Below, one piece after another: positions 46,190-55,696 of a DNA stretch of 64,000 nt. The number at the start of each line of letters is the position of its first letter. The first letter of the stretch is position 1. Where the stretch lies: the NCBI GenBank assembly GCA_001942415.1, contig MKJX01000011.1, positions 1 through 64,000 of the forward strand, given 5' to 3'. Source of the stretch: Pseudonocardia sp. CNS-139. GTDB taxonomy: Bacteria > Actinomycetota > Actinomycetes > Mycobacteriales > Pseudonocardiaceae. Made by a program: the position numbers and the translations under genes. The notes beneath the pieces are model-generated. The model was not told the origin of the DNA, made no database searches, and saw nothing but the letters and a program-made list of their open reading frames with translations.

Positions 46190-47641
46190 GTGGATCTTGC
46201 GCGACTCCGCGACGAGTTGGTCGACGCTCTCGGTACGGACGGTGTGATCGATGACCCCATGAGGCTGCGGACGTACGAGTGTGACGGGCTGACGGGCTAC
46301 CGAGTCGTTCCCGCGCTCGTGCTGCTGCCTCGATCGGCGGTCGAGGTGGCGGTGGCGGTTCGGGCCTGTGCTCGCGCCGGTGTCCCGTTCGTCGCGCGCG
46401 GCGCCGGCACCGGACTGTCGGGCGGTGCCCTCCCGGTGGCCGGTGGAGTCGTCATCTCCTTGCAGCGGCTGCGTTCGATCACGGACATCGATCCGGTCAA
46501 TCGCCGGGCCACCGTCGAGCCGGGAGTCACCAACCTCGACATCACCAGGGCGGCGGCCGGGCACGGCTTGTATTTCGCTCCGGATCCCTCGAGCCAGCTC
46601 GTCTGTACCGTCGGCGGGAACGTGGCGGAGAACTCCGGCGGCGCGCACTGCCTGAAGTACGGTTTCACGGTCCACCACATCCACTCGATCGACGTCGTGC
46701 TTCCCGACGGGAGTGCCACGACCCTTGGCGGAGACTCGAATCTCGCGGCGGGATACGACCTGTTGGGGGCCTTCATAGGGTCCGAAGGCACACTGGGCAT
46801 CGTCACATCGATCACGGTGAATCTTCTGCCGTGCCCCGCCGCGGTTCAGACGCTGGTCGCCGACTTCGACTCGGTGGAGCAGGCCGGTGACACGGTGACC
46901 GCGATCATCGCGGCAGGAATCGTGCCGGCCGCGGTCGAGATGATGGACGCGCTGGCGGTCGAGGCGGTGGAGGCGGCGGTCGCCGCAGGTTACAACCGAG
47001 ATGCCGCGGCGACACTCATCGTCGAGCTCGACGGTCCGGCCGACGACGTGGCCTCCGACCTTGCCGAGGTCGAACAGCTCTGCCGGCGACACAGCAGCAT
47101 CGCGGTGCGGGTGGCCGGCTCCGCCGCCGAGCGGGCCACGGTCTGGAAGGGACGCAAGGCGGCATTCGCGGCGATGGGCCGGATCAGCCCGAGCTACTTC
47201 GTTCAGGACGGAGTTGTGCCCCGCACCCGGCTCGCCGAAGCATTGGCGCGCATCGGCGCGCTCGCGGACGAGGCGGGACTGCGGGTGGCAAACGTCTTCC
47301 ACGCCGGGGACGGCAACCTGCACCCGCTGGTGCTCTACAGCGATGCGCGTGGTGAGCACGACACCGCCGAGCAACTCTCAACCGCGATCGCCGAGTTGTG
47401 TGTCGAACTCGGCGGATCGCTTTCCGGCGAGCACGGTATCGGCACGGACAAGGTGTGCTCGATGCCGCGCCAGTTCACGGACGACGATCTCGCAACCATG
47501 AGCCGGCTGCGTCGCGCATTCGACCCGCGAGGGCTGTGCAATCCGGGAAAACTGCTTCCGACCCCGCGGCTCTGTGGGGAACGCCCCGGGCCGCACCGGC
47601 CGCACCCGCTCGAGACAGCGGGCCTGATCGAACGGATGTGA
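46190..47641 (+). CDS. glcD: Glycolate oxidase FAD subunit GlcD
   Basis: 483 residues, intact. The FAD-linked subunit oxidises glycolate to glyoxylate. The PCMH-type FAD domain shows VARGAGTGLSGGALPVAGGV near residue 70, FAPDPSSQLVCTVGGNVAEN near 130 and GSEGTLGIVTSITVNLLP near 195; the C-terminus has NVFHAGDGNLHPLVL and GSLSGEHGIGTDKV with the active-site His residues. GTG 46190 is preferred since GGGGAGG lies six bases upstream; GTG 46184 is too close. It leads the glcDEF-hyi-glxR-gcl operon and overlaps glcE by 4 bases. Confidence 0.93.
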   Translation: MDLARLRDELVDALGTDGVIDDPMRLRTYECDGLTGYRVVPALVLLPRSAVEVAVAVRACARAGVPFVARGAGTGLSGGALPVAGGVVISLQRLRSITDIDPVNRRATVEPGVTNLDITRAAAGHGLYFAPDPSSQLVCTVGGNVAENSGGAHCLKYGFTVHHIHSIDVVLPDGSATTLGGDSNLAAGYDLLGAFIGSEGTLGIVTSITVNLLPCPAAVQTLVADFDSVEQAGDTVTAIIAAGIVPAAVEMMDALAVEAVEAAVAAGYNRDAAATLIVELDGPADDVASDLAEVEQLCRRHSSIAVRVAGSAAERATVWKGRKAAFAAMGRISPSYFVQDGVVPRTRLAEALARIGALADEAGLRVANVFHAGDGNLHPLVLYSDARGEHDTAEQLSTAIAELCVELGGSLSGEHGIGTDKVCSMPRQFTDDDLATMSRLRRAFDPRGLCNPGKLLPTPRLCGERPGPHRPHPLETAGLIERM

Positions 47642-48914
47642 CGGTCACGGTGATCCCCATCGAACTGGGCGCCTGCCCACAGAAGCAGGACGCGCTGGCG
47701 GTCCTGCGCCCCACCACCACCCGAGAGCTGCGAGACGCGCTCCTCGACACGACCACCAGCCATCCCAGGGTGGGCATCCGGGGGGCCGGCACCGCGGACG
47801 GATGGGCGGGCTGGCCGGTTGCGACCGACGCCACGGTGGACACCCGCGCGTTGAGCGGAGTGATCCACTACAACCCCGCCGACATGACGGTCGCCGTGCG
47901 GGCGGGAACCGAGTTGGTCGCGTTGCAGAACGAGGTGGGCCGGCACGGTCAGCGGCTGGCGTTCGACCCCGCACGAGGGTTCCACGGCGCGACCGTCGGC
48001 GGGCTGCTGGCGACGGCCGATGGCGGCCCCACGCGACAGTCCCACGGAACCCTGCGCGACCTGGTCATCGGCGTGACGGTCGTCCTCGCGGACGGGACGG
48101 TCGCACGTTCCGGTGGGCACGTCATCAAGAACGTCGCCGGCTACGACCTGGGAAAACTCTTCTGCGGTTCCTTCGGCACGCTCGGAGCCGTCTCCGAGGT
48201 CGTGCTCCGGCTGCATCCGACGCCGCGGACGTCGGCCACCGTGGCCATCGACGTTCCCCTGCACGAGGCATACGAGATCGGACACGCGCTCGGCGCCGCC
48301 GGCCTGGATCCCGCGGCGGTCGAGCTGGCCCACGGCGCGAGTGGTACCGCCGCGGCAGGTCGGTGCGGGGAGGGAACCGGGCGGCTGCTGGTCCGGTTCG
48401 ACGGCACCCCGCGCGGGGTCGCCGAGCGCGTCGGCGCCGTGGCCGGCCTCACGGTGCGACAGGTGGACCGCCTCGACGACGACCAGGCCGGGCAGGCGTG
48501 GGGGGCCGTGGCCGGACTCGTCGGCGAACGCGGAGACACGGTGTTGCGTGTCGGTTCTCTGCCTTCCGAGGGAATGCGGCTGGTGGAGTCGATCGCATCC
48601 GCCGCGCGGAGCCACGGCGTTCGGGTCGGCGGAACGAGCACGCTGATGGCCGGGGTCCACACGCTGCGCCTGTCCGAGGGACCGCCGCGCGCCCACGACG
48701 CGGTACTGCGCGCCGTGCACGATGCGGTCGGCTCGGCGTGCACCGTCCTGCGCCGCGACGGGCTCGATCCGGCCACGCCCGTCTGGGGCGCACCGCCCCC
48801 GGCGGCGGCTCTGATGCGGGCGATCAAGACGAGATTCGACCCGGGTGACCGTTTCGGCACCAGCGCCTGGCGCCATGGCTCGACCCGACCGTGGCACGGG
48901 AGGTGCCGGCATGA
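47638..48914 (+). CDS. glcE: Glycolate oxidase subunit GlcE (one frame break near the C-terminus)
   Basis: The second, shorter FAD-binding subunit, about 425 residues. GVIHYNPADMTVAVRAGTEL, FHGATVGGLLATADGGPTRQ and SGGHVIKNVAGYDLGKLFCG followed by GSFGTLGAVSEVVLRLHPTP identify it. GTG 47638 overlaps the glcD stop (GTGA). Near 48870 a lost base changes the frame; the normal ending PWLDPTVAREVPA then runs to TGA 48912-48914, overlapping glcF by 4 bases exactly as the other operon junctions do. Confidence 0.9.
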
Positions 48915-50242
48915 CCGACACGGTGACCCCGGCCGCCGGTACCGGGTCGTTCGACGAGCACCGTCCACCCGATCGGGAACTTCTGGACGACTGCGTGCAC
49001 TGCGGATTCTGTCTGCCGACCTGCCCCACCTACCAGGTGACCGGCGAGGAGATGGAATCGCCGCGCGGGCGCATCTACCTGATGGATCTCGCGACGCGCG
49101 GAGAGATTCCGCTCGACGAGGCATTCGGCGGGCACATGGACTCCTGTCTGGGCTGCCTGGCCTGCGTCAGCCACTGCCCATCGGGAGTCCGTTACGACAA
49201 GCTGATCGAAGCCGTCCGACCGCAGGTCGAGCGGCAGATCCCGCGTGCGACACCGGACGGGCTGTTCCGCCGACTCATCTTCTCCTTGTTCCCGTACTCG
49301 AACCGGCTCCGGCTGGCCGCTGTCGGCGGCCTCCTGTACCGGCGGCTGGGCGTCCGGGCCGTCTTGCACGTCCTGGGCATCATCGATCTGCTTCCTCCGC
49401 GGCTGCGGGCCCTGGAAGCGCTCCTGCCACCGGTCACGCTCCGCAGCCTGCTTCGCCGCAGCGCCCCGTTCACCGCGGCGGTCGGCCCGCCGCGGCTGCG
49501 CGTGGGTCTCATGCCCGGCTGCGCACAGCGGGTCTTCTTCGGCGATGTCAACGCCGCCACGGTGAGGGTCCTGGCTGCGGAGGGATGCGACGTCTACGTG
49601 CCGCAGGACCGGCGGTGCTGCGGTGCGCTCTCAACGCACGCAGGGCAGGAGGAGGACGGGATCGCGCATGCTCGCGCGACGATCGAGATGTTCGAACGTC
49701 ACGAGCTCGACGTGATCGTCGCCAACGTCGCGGGGTGTGGTTCCGCGCAGAAGCAGTTCGGTGACCTGCTCGGTGACGACCCCGACTTCGCCGGGCGGGC
49801 CGCAGCGTTCTCGGCGAAGGTCAAGGATGTCAACGAGCTGCTCGCGGAGATGCCGAGGCGGGCTCCGCGCCATCCGATCCCGATCACCGTCGCCTACCAC
49901 GACGCCTGCCACCTGGCCAACGCCCAGGGCATTCGGGCGCAGCCGCGCGAGGTGCTGCGTGGCATCCCGGGCCTGAAGATCTCCGAGATTGCCGAGGCGG
50001 AAATGTGCTGCGGGTCGGCCGGCATCTACAATCTCGTGCAACCGGAAAAGGCCGAGGAACTCGGCCGGCGCAAGGCTGACCACCTCACGGCGGTCCGGCC
50101 CGACGTGGTGGCCACTGCGAATGCGGGCTGCCTGCTGCAGATCCGCCGTTTCCTCGACGCCGGCATTCCCGTTGTCCATCCCATCCAACTCGTCGATGCC
50201 TCCATCCGCGGCGCCGACCTGCTCGAGGGAGCCGACGCATGA
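48911..50242 (+). CDS. glcF: Glycolate oxidase iron-sulfur subunit GlcF
   Basis: 443 residues, intact, ATG after GGGAGGT. It passes electrons from the flavin subunits toward the membrane quinone pool. Two [4Fe-4S] motifs are CVHCGFCLPTCPTY near residue 30 and CLGCLACVSHCPSG near 80. Two CCG-type domains follow (QDRRCCGALSTHAG; EAEMCCGSAGIYN), the second with YHDACHLANAQGIRAQPR. Length and architecture match GlcF. ATGA overlap with hyi. Confidence 0.93.
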   Translation: MTDTVTPAAGTGSFDEHRPPDRELLDDCVHCGFCLPTCPTYQVTGEEMESPRGRIYLMDLATRGEIPLDEAFGGHMDSCLGCLACVSHCPSGVRYDKLIEAVRPQVERQIPRATPDGLFRRLIFSLFPYSNRLRLAAVGGLLYRRLGVRAVLHVLGIIDLLPPRLRALEALLPPVTLRSLLRRSAPFTAAVGPPRLRVGLMPGCAQRVFFGDVNAATVRVLAAEGCDVYVPQDRRCCGALSTHAGQEEDGIAHARATIEMFERHELDVIVANVAGCGSAQKQFGDLLGDDPDFAGRAAAFSAKVKDVNELLAEMPRRAPRHPIPITVAYHDACHLANAQGIRAQPREVLRGIPGLKISEIAEAEMCCGSAGIYNLVQPEKAEELGRRKADHLTAVRPDVVATANAGCLLQIRRFLDAGIPVVHPIQLVDASIRGADLLEGADA

Positions 50243-51069
50243 CCCTCAGATTCGTCGTGAACTGCTCGATCCTGTTCACCGAGCGGCCGATCCTGGAACG
50301 GCCGGCGGCTGCGCGAGCGGCCGGCTTCGACGCCGTCGAGTTCTGGTGGCCCTTCCCCCGGGCCGTTCCCTCCGATCGCGAGATCGACACGTTCGAGCGC
50401 GCCGTCCGGGAGGCGGGGGTGGACCTGATCGGTCTCAACTTCTTCGCCGGAGACATGGCAGCCGGCGATCGCGGCATCCTGTCCTGGCCCGGGCGAGCGA
50501 CCGAGTTCCGGGACAACGTCGATGTCGCCGTCGGGCTCGGGGAACGGCTGCACATTCGGGTGTTCAACGCCCTGTACGGCAACCGGATCAGCGCGGCCGA
50601 TGCGCAGGCCCAGGACGAGCTGGCCGCGGAGAACCTCGGCGCGGCAGCCGCTGCGGCTGCCCGCATCGGCGCGACGGTGCTGGTCGAGGCGGTGAGCGGA
50701 GCCGACCGTTACCCCTTGCGCACCTCGGCGGACGTGGGTGCGCTCCTCGCCCACCTCGACCACCTCGGTGTCGCCGACGTCGGGTTTCTCGCCGACCTCT
50801 ACCACCTCGCCGTGAACGGTGACGACGTGGACGACGCCATCAGAACCCACCGGCAGCGCATCGCCCACGTCCAGATCGCCGACTCGCCCGGCCGCGGCGA
50901 ACCCGGCAGCGGCGAGCTTCCGCTTCAACGCTGGCTCGACGATCTCGACCATGGGGACTACCAGGGCTTCGTCGGTCTCGAGTACGTGCAGACCACCCCC
51001 GAGCCGTTCGGCTGGCTCGCGCGCAACAGCCGGTGGTCACGGGAACCGACCTCCAGGAGCGATGCATGA
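50239..51069 (+). CDS. hyi: Hydroxypyruvate isomerase
   Basis: 276 residues, intact. It interconverts hydroxypyruvate and tartronate semialdehyde in the glyoxylate-to-glycerate route. It opens LRFVVNCSILFTERPILERP and AARAAGFDAVEFWWPF, typical of this TIM barrel. Metal-ligand acids lie in VLVEAVSGADRYPL near 155, FLADLYHLAVNGDD near 185, HVQIADSPGRGEPGSGEL near 215 and FVGLEYVQTT near 245. Overlaps with glcF and glxR of 4 bases each show tight co-expression. Confidence 0.92.
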   Translation: MTLRFVVNCSILFTERPILERPAAARAAGFDAVEFWWPFPRAVPSDREIDTFERAVREAGVDLIGLNFFAGDMAAGDRGILSWPGRATEFRDNVDVAVGLGERLHIRVFNALYGNRISAADAQAQDELAAENLGAAAAAAARIGATVLVEAVSGADRYPLRTSADVGALLAHLDHLGVADVGFLADLYHLAVNGDDVDDAIRTHRQRIAHVQIADSPGRGEPGSGELPLQRWLDDLDHGDYQGFVGLEYVQTTPEPFGWLARNSRWSREPTSRSDA

Positions 51070-51973
51070 CCACGATCGGATTCATCGGACTCGGCATCAT
51101 GGGCGCCCCCATGGCAGCCAACCTCGTCGACGCCGGGTTCGACGTCGTCGGCTACAACCGGAGCCCCGACAAGGTCGACGCCCTCGTCGCCCACGGCGGG
51201 CGCGGCGCGGGGAGCGTGGCCGAGGCGGCCAAGGGAAGCGACGTCGTGGTCACGATGCTGCCCGACGCGCCGGACGTTCTCGAGGTGGTCACCGGCCGGG
51301 ACGGCGTGCTGGCCCACTCGCACCCCGGCCAGCTCCTCATCGACATGAGCACGATCGGCCCTGAGGCCTCGTGCGCGATCGCCGAGGCGGCCTCGCGGTT
51401 CGACGTCCGGGTCCTCGACGCACCGGTCAGCGGCGGTGAGGCAGGTGCCGTCGAGGGCCGGCTGTCGATCATGGTCGGCGGCGCGACCGTGGACTTCGAG
51501 GCCGCCCGGCACGTCTTCGTGGCCATGGGCACGACGATCGTCCACGTCGGCCCGCACGGCGCAGGGCAGACGGTCAAGGCGGCCAACCAGCTGATCGTGG
51601 CGGGAAACATCCAACTGCTCGCCGAGGCGATCGTCTTTCTCGAGCCTCCGGCGTGGACATCGGTGCCTCCCTCCTCGTCCTGGCGGGAGGTCTCGCCGGC
51701 AGCACGGTCATGGATCGCAAGGCCGAGAACATGGTCAACCGGGACTTCACCCCCGGCTTCCGGACTGCGCTGCACCACAAGGACCTGGGGATCGTCATGA
51801 GCGCCGCCCGCGAGGCCGGCGTCGTCCTCCCGCTCGGATCCGCGGTCACACAGCTCGTGTCCGCACTCGTGGCCCGGGGTGACGGGCACCTCGACCATTC
51901 GGGTCTGTACAAGCTCACGTCCGAACTCTCCCGCGGACTGCCGGCCGTTTCTGGCAGCAGCCACGGTCATTGA
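51066..51973 (+). CDS. glxR: 2-hydroxy-3-oxopropionate (tartronate semialdehyde) reductase (one frame break)
   Basis: About 302 residues. It reduces tartronate semialdehyde to glycerate. TTIGFIGLGIMGAPMAANLV is the Rossmann motif at the N-terminus; VLDAPVSGGEAGAVEGRLSI near 120 binds substrate; the catalytic Lys is in GAGQTVKAANQLIVAGNIQL near 170. A lost base near 51645 shifts the frame; the remainder reads VLAGGLAGSTVMDRKAENMV, DFTPGFRTALHHKDLGIVMS and DHSGLYKLTSEL. ATG 51066 overlaps the hyi stop. Confidence 0.9.
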
Positions 51974-51997
51974 CGACCCGGCAACCAGGAGGATCAC

Positions 51998-53780
51998 ATG
52001 GCGCGCATGACTGCCGCCGACGCAGCCGTCGCGGTGCTACGCAGAGAAGGCATCACGGATCTCTTCGGCTTACCCGGTGCTGCCATCAACCCGTTCTATG
52101 CGGCGGTCCGCCGCGACGGGCACCTGAGCCATACTCTGGCCCGCCATGTCGAAGGCGCGTCACACATGGCCGAAGGTTATACACGGGCCGCCCCGGGGAG
52201 GATCGGGGTCTGCGTGGGCACCTCGGGGCCCGCCGGGACGGACATGATCACGGGCCTGTACTCGGCCTCGGCCGACTCGATCCCGATCCTGGCCATCACG
52301 GGGCAGGCGCCGGTCGCCAGGCTCCACAAGGAGGACTTCCAGGCCGTTGACATCGCCGCGATCGCGGCGCGGTCACCAAATGGTCGGTCACCGTCATGGA
52401 GCCGGCCCAGGTTCCCGGCACGTTGCAGAAGGCGTTCTGGCTGATGCGAGCGGGCGACCCGGACCGGTACTGGTGGACCTTCCGCTGGACGTCCAGCTCG
52501 CGGAGATCGAGTTCGACCCGGAGTGCTACGAACCGCTGCCGGTCATGAATCCCGCAGCCACTCGAGCTCAGGCCGAGAAGGCGCTCGACCTGTTGGGCCG
52601 GGCGCAACGTCCGGTGATCGTCGCCGGCGGCGGCATCGTCAACGCCGACGCGGCGGATCTGCTGGTCGAGTTCGCCGAGCTGACCGGGATCCCGGTGGTC
52701 CCGACCCTGATGGGCTGGGGTGTCATCCCCGACGACCACCGGCTGATGGCGGGGATGGCGGGACTGCAGACCGCACACCGCAGTGGCAACGCGACACTGC
52801 TCGCCTCGGACCTCGTGATCGGTATCGGCAACCGGTGGGCCAACCGGCACACCGGCAACCTCGAGGTCTACCGCGACGGTCGGACGTTCATCCACATCGA
52901 CATCGAGCCGACGCAGATCGGCCGGGTCTTCGCGCCCGACTTCGGAATCGTGTCCGACGCCGCGCAGGCGTTGGCGAGGATGATCGAGGTCGGCCGAGAA
53001 CGGGCGGCGACCCGCCTGCTGCCCGATCGTTCGGCCTGGGCGGCGGAGTGCGTCGCGCGCCGCACCACCCTGGAGCGCCGCACGCACTTCGACCACATCC
53101 CGATCAAGCCGCAGCGGGTTTTCGAGGAGATGAACCGTGCATTCGGGCCCGAAACGCGCTACGTGTCCGCGATCGGGCTGTCCCAGATCGCCGCGGCGCA
53201 GTTCCTCCACGTCTACCGGCCCCGCCATTGGATCAACTGTGGCCAAGCCGGGCCGCTCGGGTGGACGGTGCCCGCGGCACTCGGAGTCTGCGTGGCTGAT
53301 CCCGACGCCACGGTCGTCGCCGTCACCGGTGACTACGACCTGCAGTTCATGATCGAGGAACTGGCGGTCGGGGCGCAGTTCAACCTGCCCTACATCCACG
53401 TGCTCCTGAACAACTCCTATCTGGGGCTGATACGGCAGGCGCAGCGCGCGTTCGACATGGACTACTGCGTGCAGCTCGGCTTCGACAACATCAACTCGCC
53501 GGAGACCGACGGTTACGGTGTGGATCACGTCAAGGTCGCCGAGGGACTGGGCTGCAAGGCGCTCCGGGTGCGCACCCCCGATGCGCTGCCCCAGGCCTTC
53601 GAGGACGCCAAGAAGCTCGCGGCGGAGTTCCGCGTGCCGGTGATCGTCGAAGTCATGACCGAGCGGGTCACGAACATCGCCATGAGTGGTACGGACATCG
53701 GGAACGTCGTCGAGTTCGAGGAGCTCGCCCTGACCGCCGAGGACGCGCCGACCGCCGTCTCGTTCGCCGCTGCCGACTGA
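51998..53780 (+). CDS. gcl: Glyoxylate carboligase (tartronate-semialdehyde synthase; two frame breaks)
   Basis: A ThDP and FAD enzyme of about 594 residues joining two glyoxylates to tartronate semialdehyde and CO2. [20 protein letters not shown] and [16 protein letters not shown] are diagnostic: Val stands where other ThDP enzymes have the catalytic Glu. [57 protein letters not shown] and [20 protein letters not shown] follow. Two lost bases near 52370 and 52460 interrupt the segment [20 protein letters not shown] and [16 protein letters not shown]. Confidence 0.93.
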
Positions 53781-53817
53781 CGGGCGTTCGCCCCGCCAGG
53801 TACCCGAGAGGAATGAC

Positions 53818-54285
53818 ATGACCAGTCCGGTTTCCGGCGACACGGCCCACATCCCTGACGCGGCCCACATCCCTGACGCGGCCCACATCCCGGGGGCGTC
53901 CACCGCTTCGCTCTACGAACGGCTCGGGGGTGCCTACGCCATTGCCACGGCGGCCGATCATCTCATCGACGCCCTGCACGCGAACGCGACGCTCAACCAG
54001 GCGAATGCCACGGTGAAGGACTTCCACGTCGAGCAGTACAAGGCGGGCTACAAGTTCATGGTCACCGCCTGGGCGATCGAGATGACCGGTGGACCGAAGT
54101 GCTATCCCGGTCGCGACATGGTGGCCTCGCACAGCCACCTGGGGCTCAGCGGGTACGAGTTCGACGTGACCGCACACGAGATTCGCAACACGCTCTACCG
54201 GCTGGGGGTCCCTCGCCGAGAAGTCGATGAGTTCATGGACATCATTGCCGCGCAGCGTGCCTCGATCGTCGTCGAGCCCGACTGA
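53818..54285 (+). CDS. Truncated hemoglobin, group 1 type, with N-terminal repeat
   Basis: 155 residues, intact, ATG after GAGAGGA, 37 bases after gcl. From residue 30 on, SLYERLGGAYAIATAADHLI, TVKDFHVEQYKAGYKFMVTA and GRDMVASHSHLGLSGYEFDV follow the 2-on-2 globin pattern, with the proximal His in ASHSHLGLS near 104. Preceding it is an Ala-rich leader containing three tandem copies of AHIPxA encoded by 18-bp DNA repeats. Globins of this size bind O2 or NO. Why one ends a glyoxylate operon is unclear: an oxygen or peroxide-linked role with glycolate oxidation is a guess. Confidence 0.83.
   Translation: MTSPVSGDTAHIPDAAHIPDAAHIPGASTASLYERLGGAYAIATAADHLIDALHANATLNQANATVKDFHVEQYKAGYKFMVTAWAIEMTGGPKCYPGRDMVASHSHLGLSGYEFDVTAHEIRNTLYRLGVPRREVDEFMDIIAAQRASIVVEPD
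53845..53898 (+). repeat. Three tandem 18-bp repeats inside the globin gene
   Basis: Two identical units GCCCACATCCCTGACGCG are followed by a third that differs in four positions near its end. They encode the peptide repeat AHIPDA-AHIPDA-AHIPGA at the N-terminus. Slippage could vary the copy number between strains. Confidence 0.85.
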
Positions 54286-54322
54286 TCTCCTGGTAAGGCG
54301 CCGTATCCGGGTCAGGGCGTGG

Positions 54323-55565
54323 TCAGCGGAGGAGGGGCGTCGGGCTGCCGGCCGGTGCCGGGGTGGCACGGCCGATGTCCCGAAATGGGACGGTGCCGTC
54401 GGCGAGCCGCTCGGGCTCGGGCACCGGTCCCGATCGGAGGACGCGCCGCGCGTGGGCGAACTCCTTGCCACGATCGATCGCGAGCACGGCGACAAGTCGC
54501 CCCTCCGGGTCCGAGCCAGGTCGCCGCGGGTGGACCGTCATCGTCGTACTCGCGCCAGATCAGCCTGTCGTCCGGGCCGTGGTGACCTGCGTACTGGCAG
54601 CGGTGCCCGAACTGGTCGCTCCAGAAGTACGGCACCGGGTCGTGCACGGGTAGGGGATCAGCGTCGTTCGCCAGCAGGACCTGGGCGGCGACGGCCGGCG
54701 CGGTGGCTGCCTCGTCCCAGTGCCCGAGGCAGAGCCGTTGCCGCCATCGTGGCGACCAGCGGTCGGCGACGTCACCGACCGCGAGGACGCCGGGGACCGA
54801 GGAACGCAGGTGCTCGTCGACCACCACCCCGCGATGAACCTGGACTCCGCTGCCCACCAGCCATTCCACGTTCGGACGAGCACCGATCCCGGTCACGACG
54901 ACGTCCGCCGGGATCTCGGTCCCGTCCGAGAGCACCACGTTCCCGTGGACGACCTCCCGTACCATGGCGCCGAGGCGCAGGTCGACGTGCGTCCACCAGG
55001 GCATCAGGAGTCTGCGGGCCGCTTCGTCGCCCAACGCCTGTGCGCAGGGCGAGGTGCCGGCCTCCACACAGGTGACGTGTGCACCCCGGGCGAGGGCGGC
55101 GGTGGCCACTTCGGCGCCGATCCAGCTCGCGCCGATCAGCACGACACGGACTCCGGCGGCCAGGCGGGTACGCAGGACTCGGGCGTCGTCGAGAGTTCGC
55201 AGCGTCAGCTGGTGACCACTTCCCGGCACTCGCACCGGCCGGGCACCGGTGGCGATGACGAGTGCGTCGAACTCGATCTCCGTGCCCGTGGTGCGCAGCG
55301 TGCGACGGTCGGCGTCCAGCCCGACAGCTGCGTCACCGAGGCGGGTGTCGACGGCGAGCGCGTCGGCGTCGAACGGGACGGCAACGGGGTCGCCGCCCGT
55401 CAGTACCGCCTTCGACAGCGGTGGCCGGTCGTACGGGGCCGTCCGCTCGTCCGAGACCAGCGTGACGGGGCCGGCGAAACCGCGTCGGCGGACCTCCTCG
55501 CAGACCCGGACGGCGGCCAGACCGCCGCCCGCGACGACGAGGTGCGCGTTGCTCTCCACGGCCAT
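54323..55565 (-). CDS. FAD-dependent NAD(P)H-ferredoxin reductase (one frame break)
   Basis: About 414 residues, a rhodocoxin/putidaredoxin reductase-like flavoprotein. LVVAGGGLAAVRVCEEVRRR near residue 8 binds FAD, YDRPPLSKAVLTGGD near 45 is a subgroup signature, VLIGASWIGAEVATAALARG near 150 binds NAD(P)H, and VLAVGDVADRWSPR near 270 is the second FAD motif. The frame shifts near 54510 and ends GRLVAVLAIDRGKEFAHARR to a stop at 54323. It is the only reductase of this type in the window and could serve the ferredoxin/P450 pair or a ring-hydroxylating dioxygenase. ATG 55565. Confidence 0.88.
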
Positions 55566-55593
55566 GAGCAAACCAGCGACGGTCGCCACGGCC

Positions 55594-55612
55594 GTTGTCG
55601 CAAGCCGACAAC
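55594..55612. promoter_or_regulatory. Perfect palindrome in the reductase/acyl-CoA dehydrogenase divergent region
   Basis: GTTGTCG-CAAGC-CGACAAC is a perfect 7-5-7 dyad. The form TTGTC-N6-CGACA recurs at 61778-61795 before the PucR-type regulator and the dioxygenase genes, pointing to one regulator for both regions. Confidence 0.55.
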
Positions 55613-55696
55613 GCTGTCCGATCTGTTGTGGGCTCGGGCCATCCTCTCGGCGCCGCTTCCCCGACAAGGTGGCAGGCGGAAGCAAGGAGGCTTGGT

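Noticed and set aside
47398-49764. A 788-codon open frame on the plus strand
   Set aside because: Codons 81-495 are GlcE; the ends overlap glcD and glcF in the wrong frame and show no family motifs.
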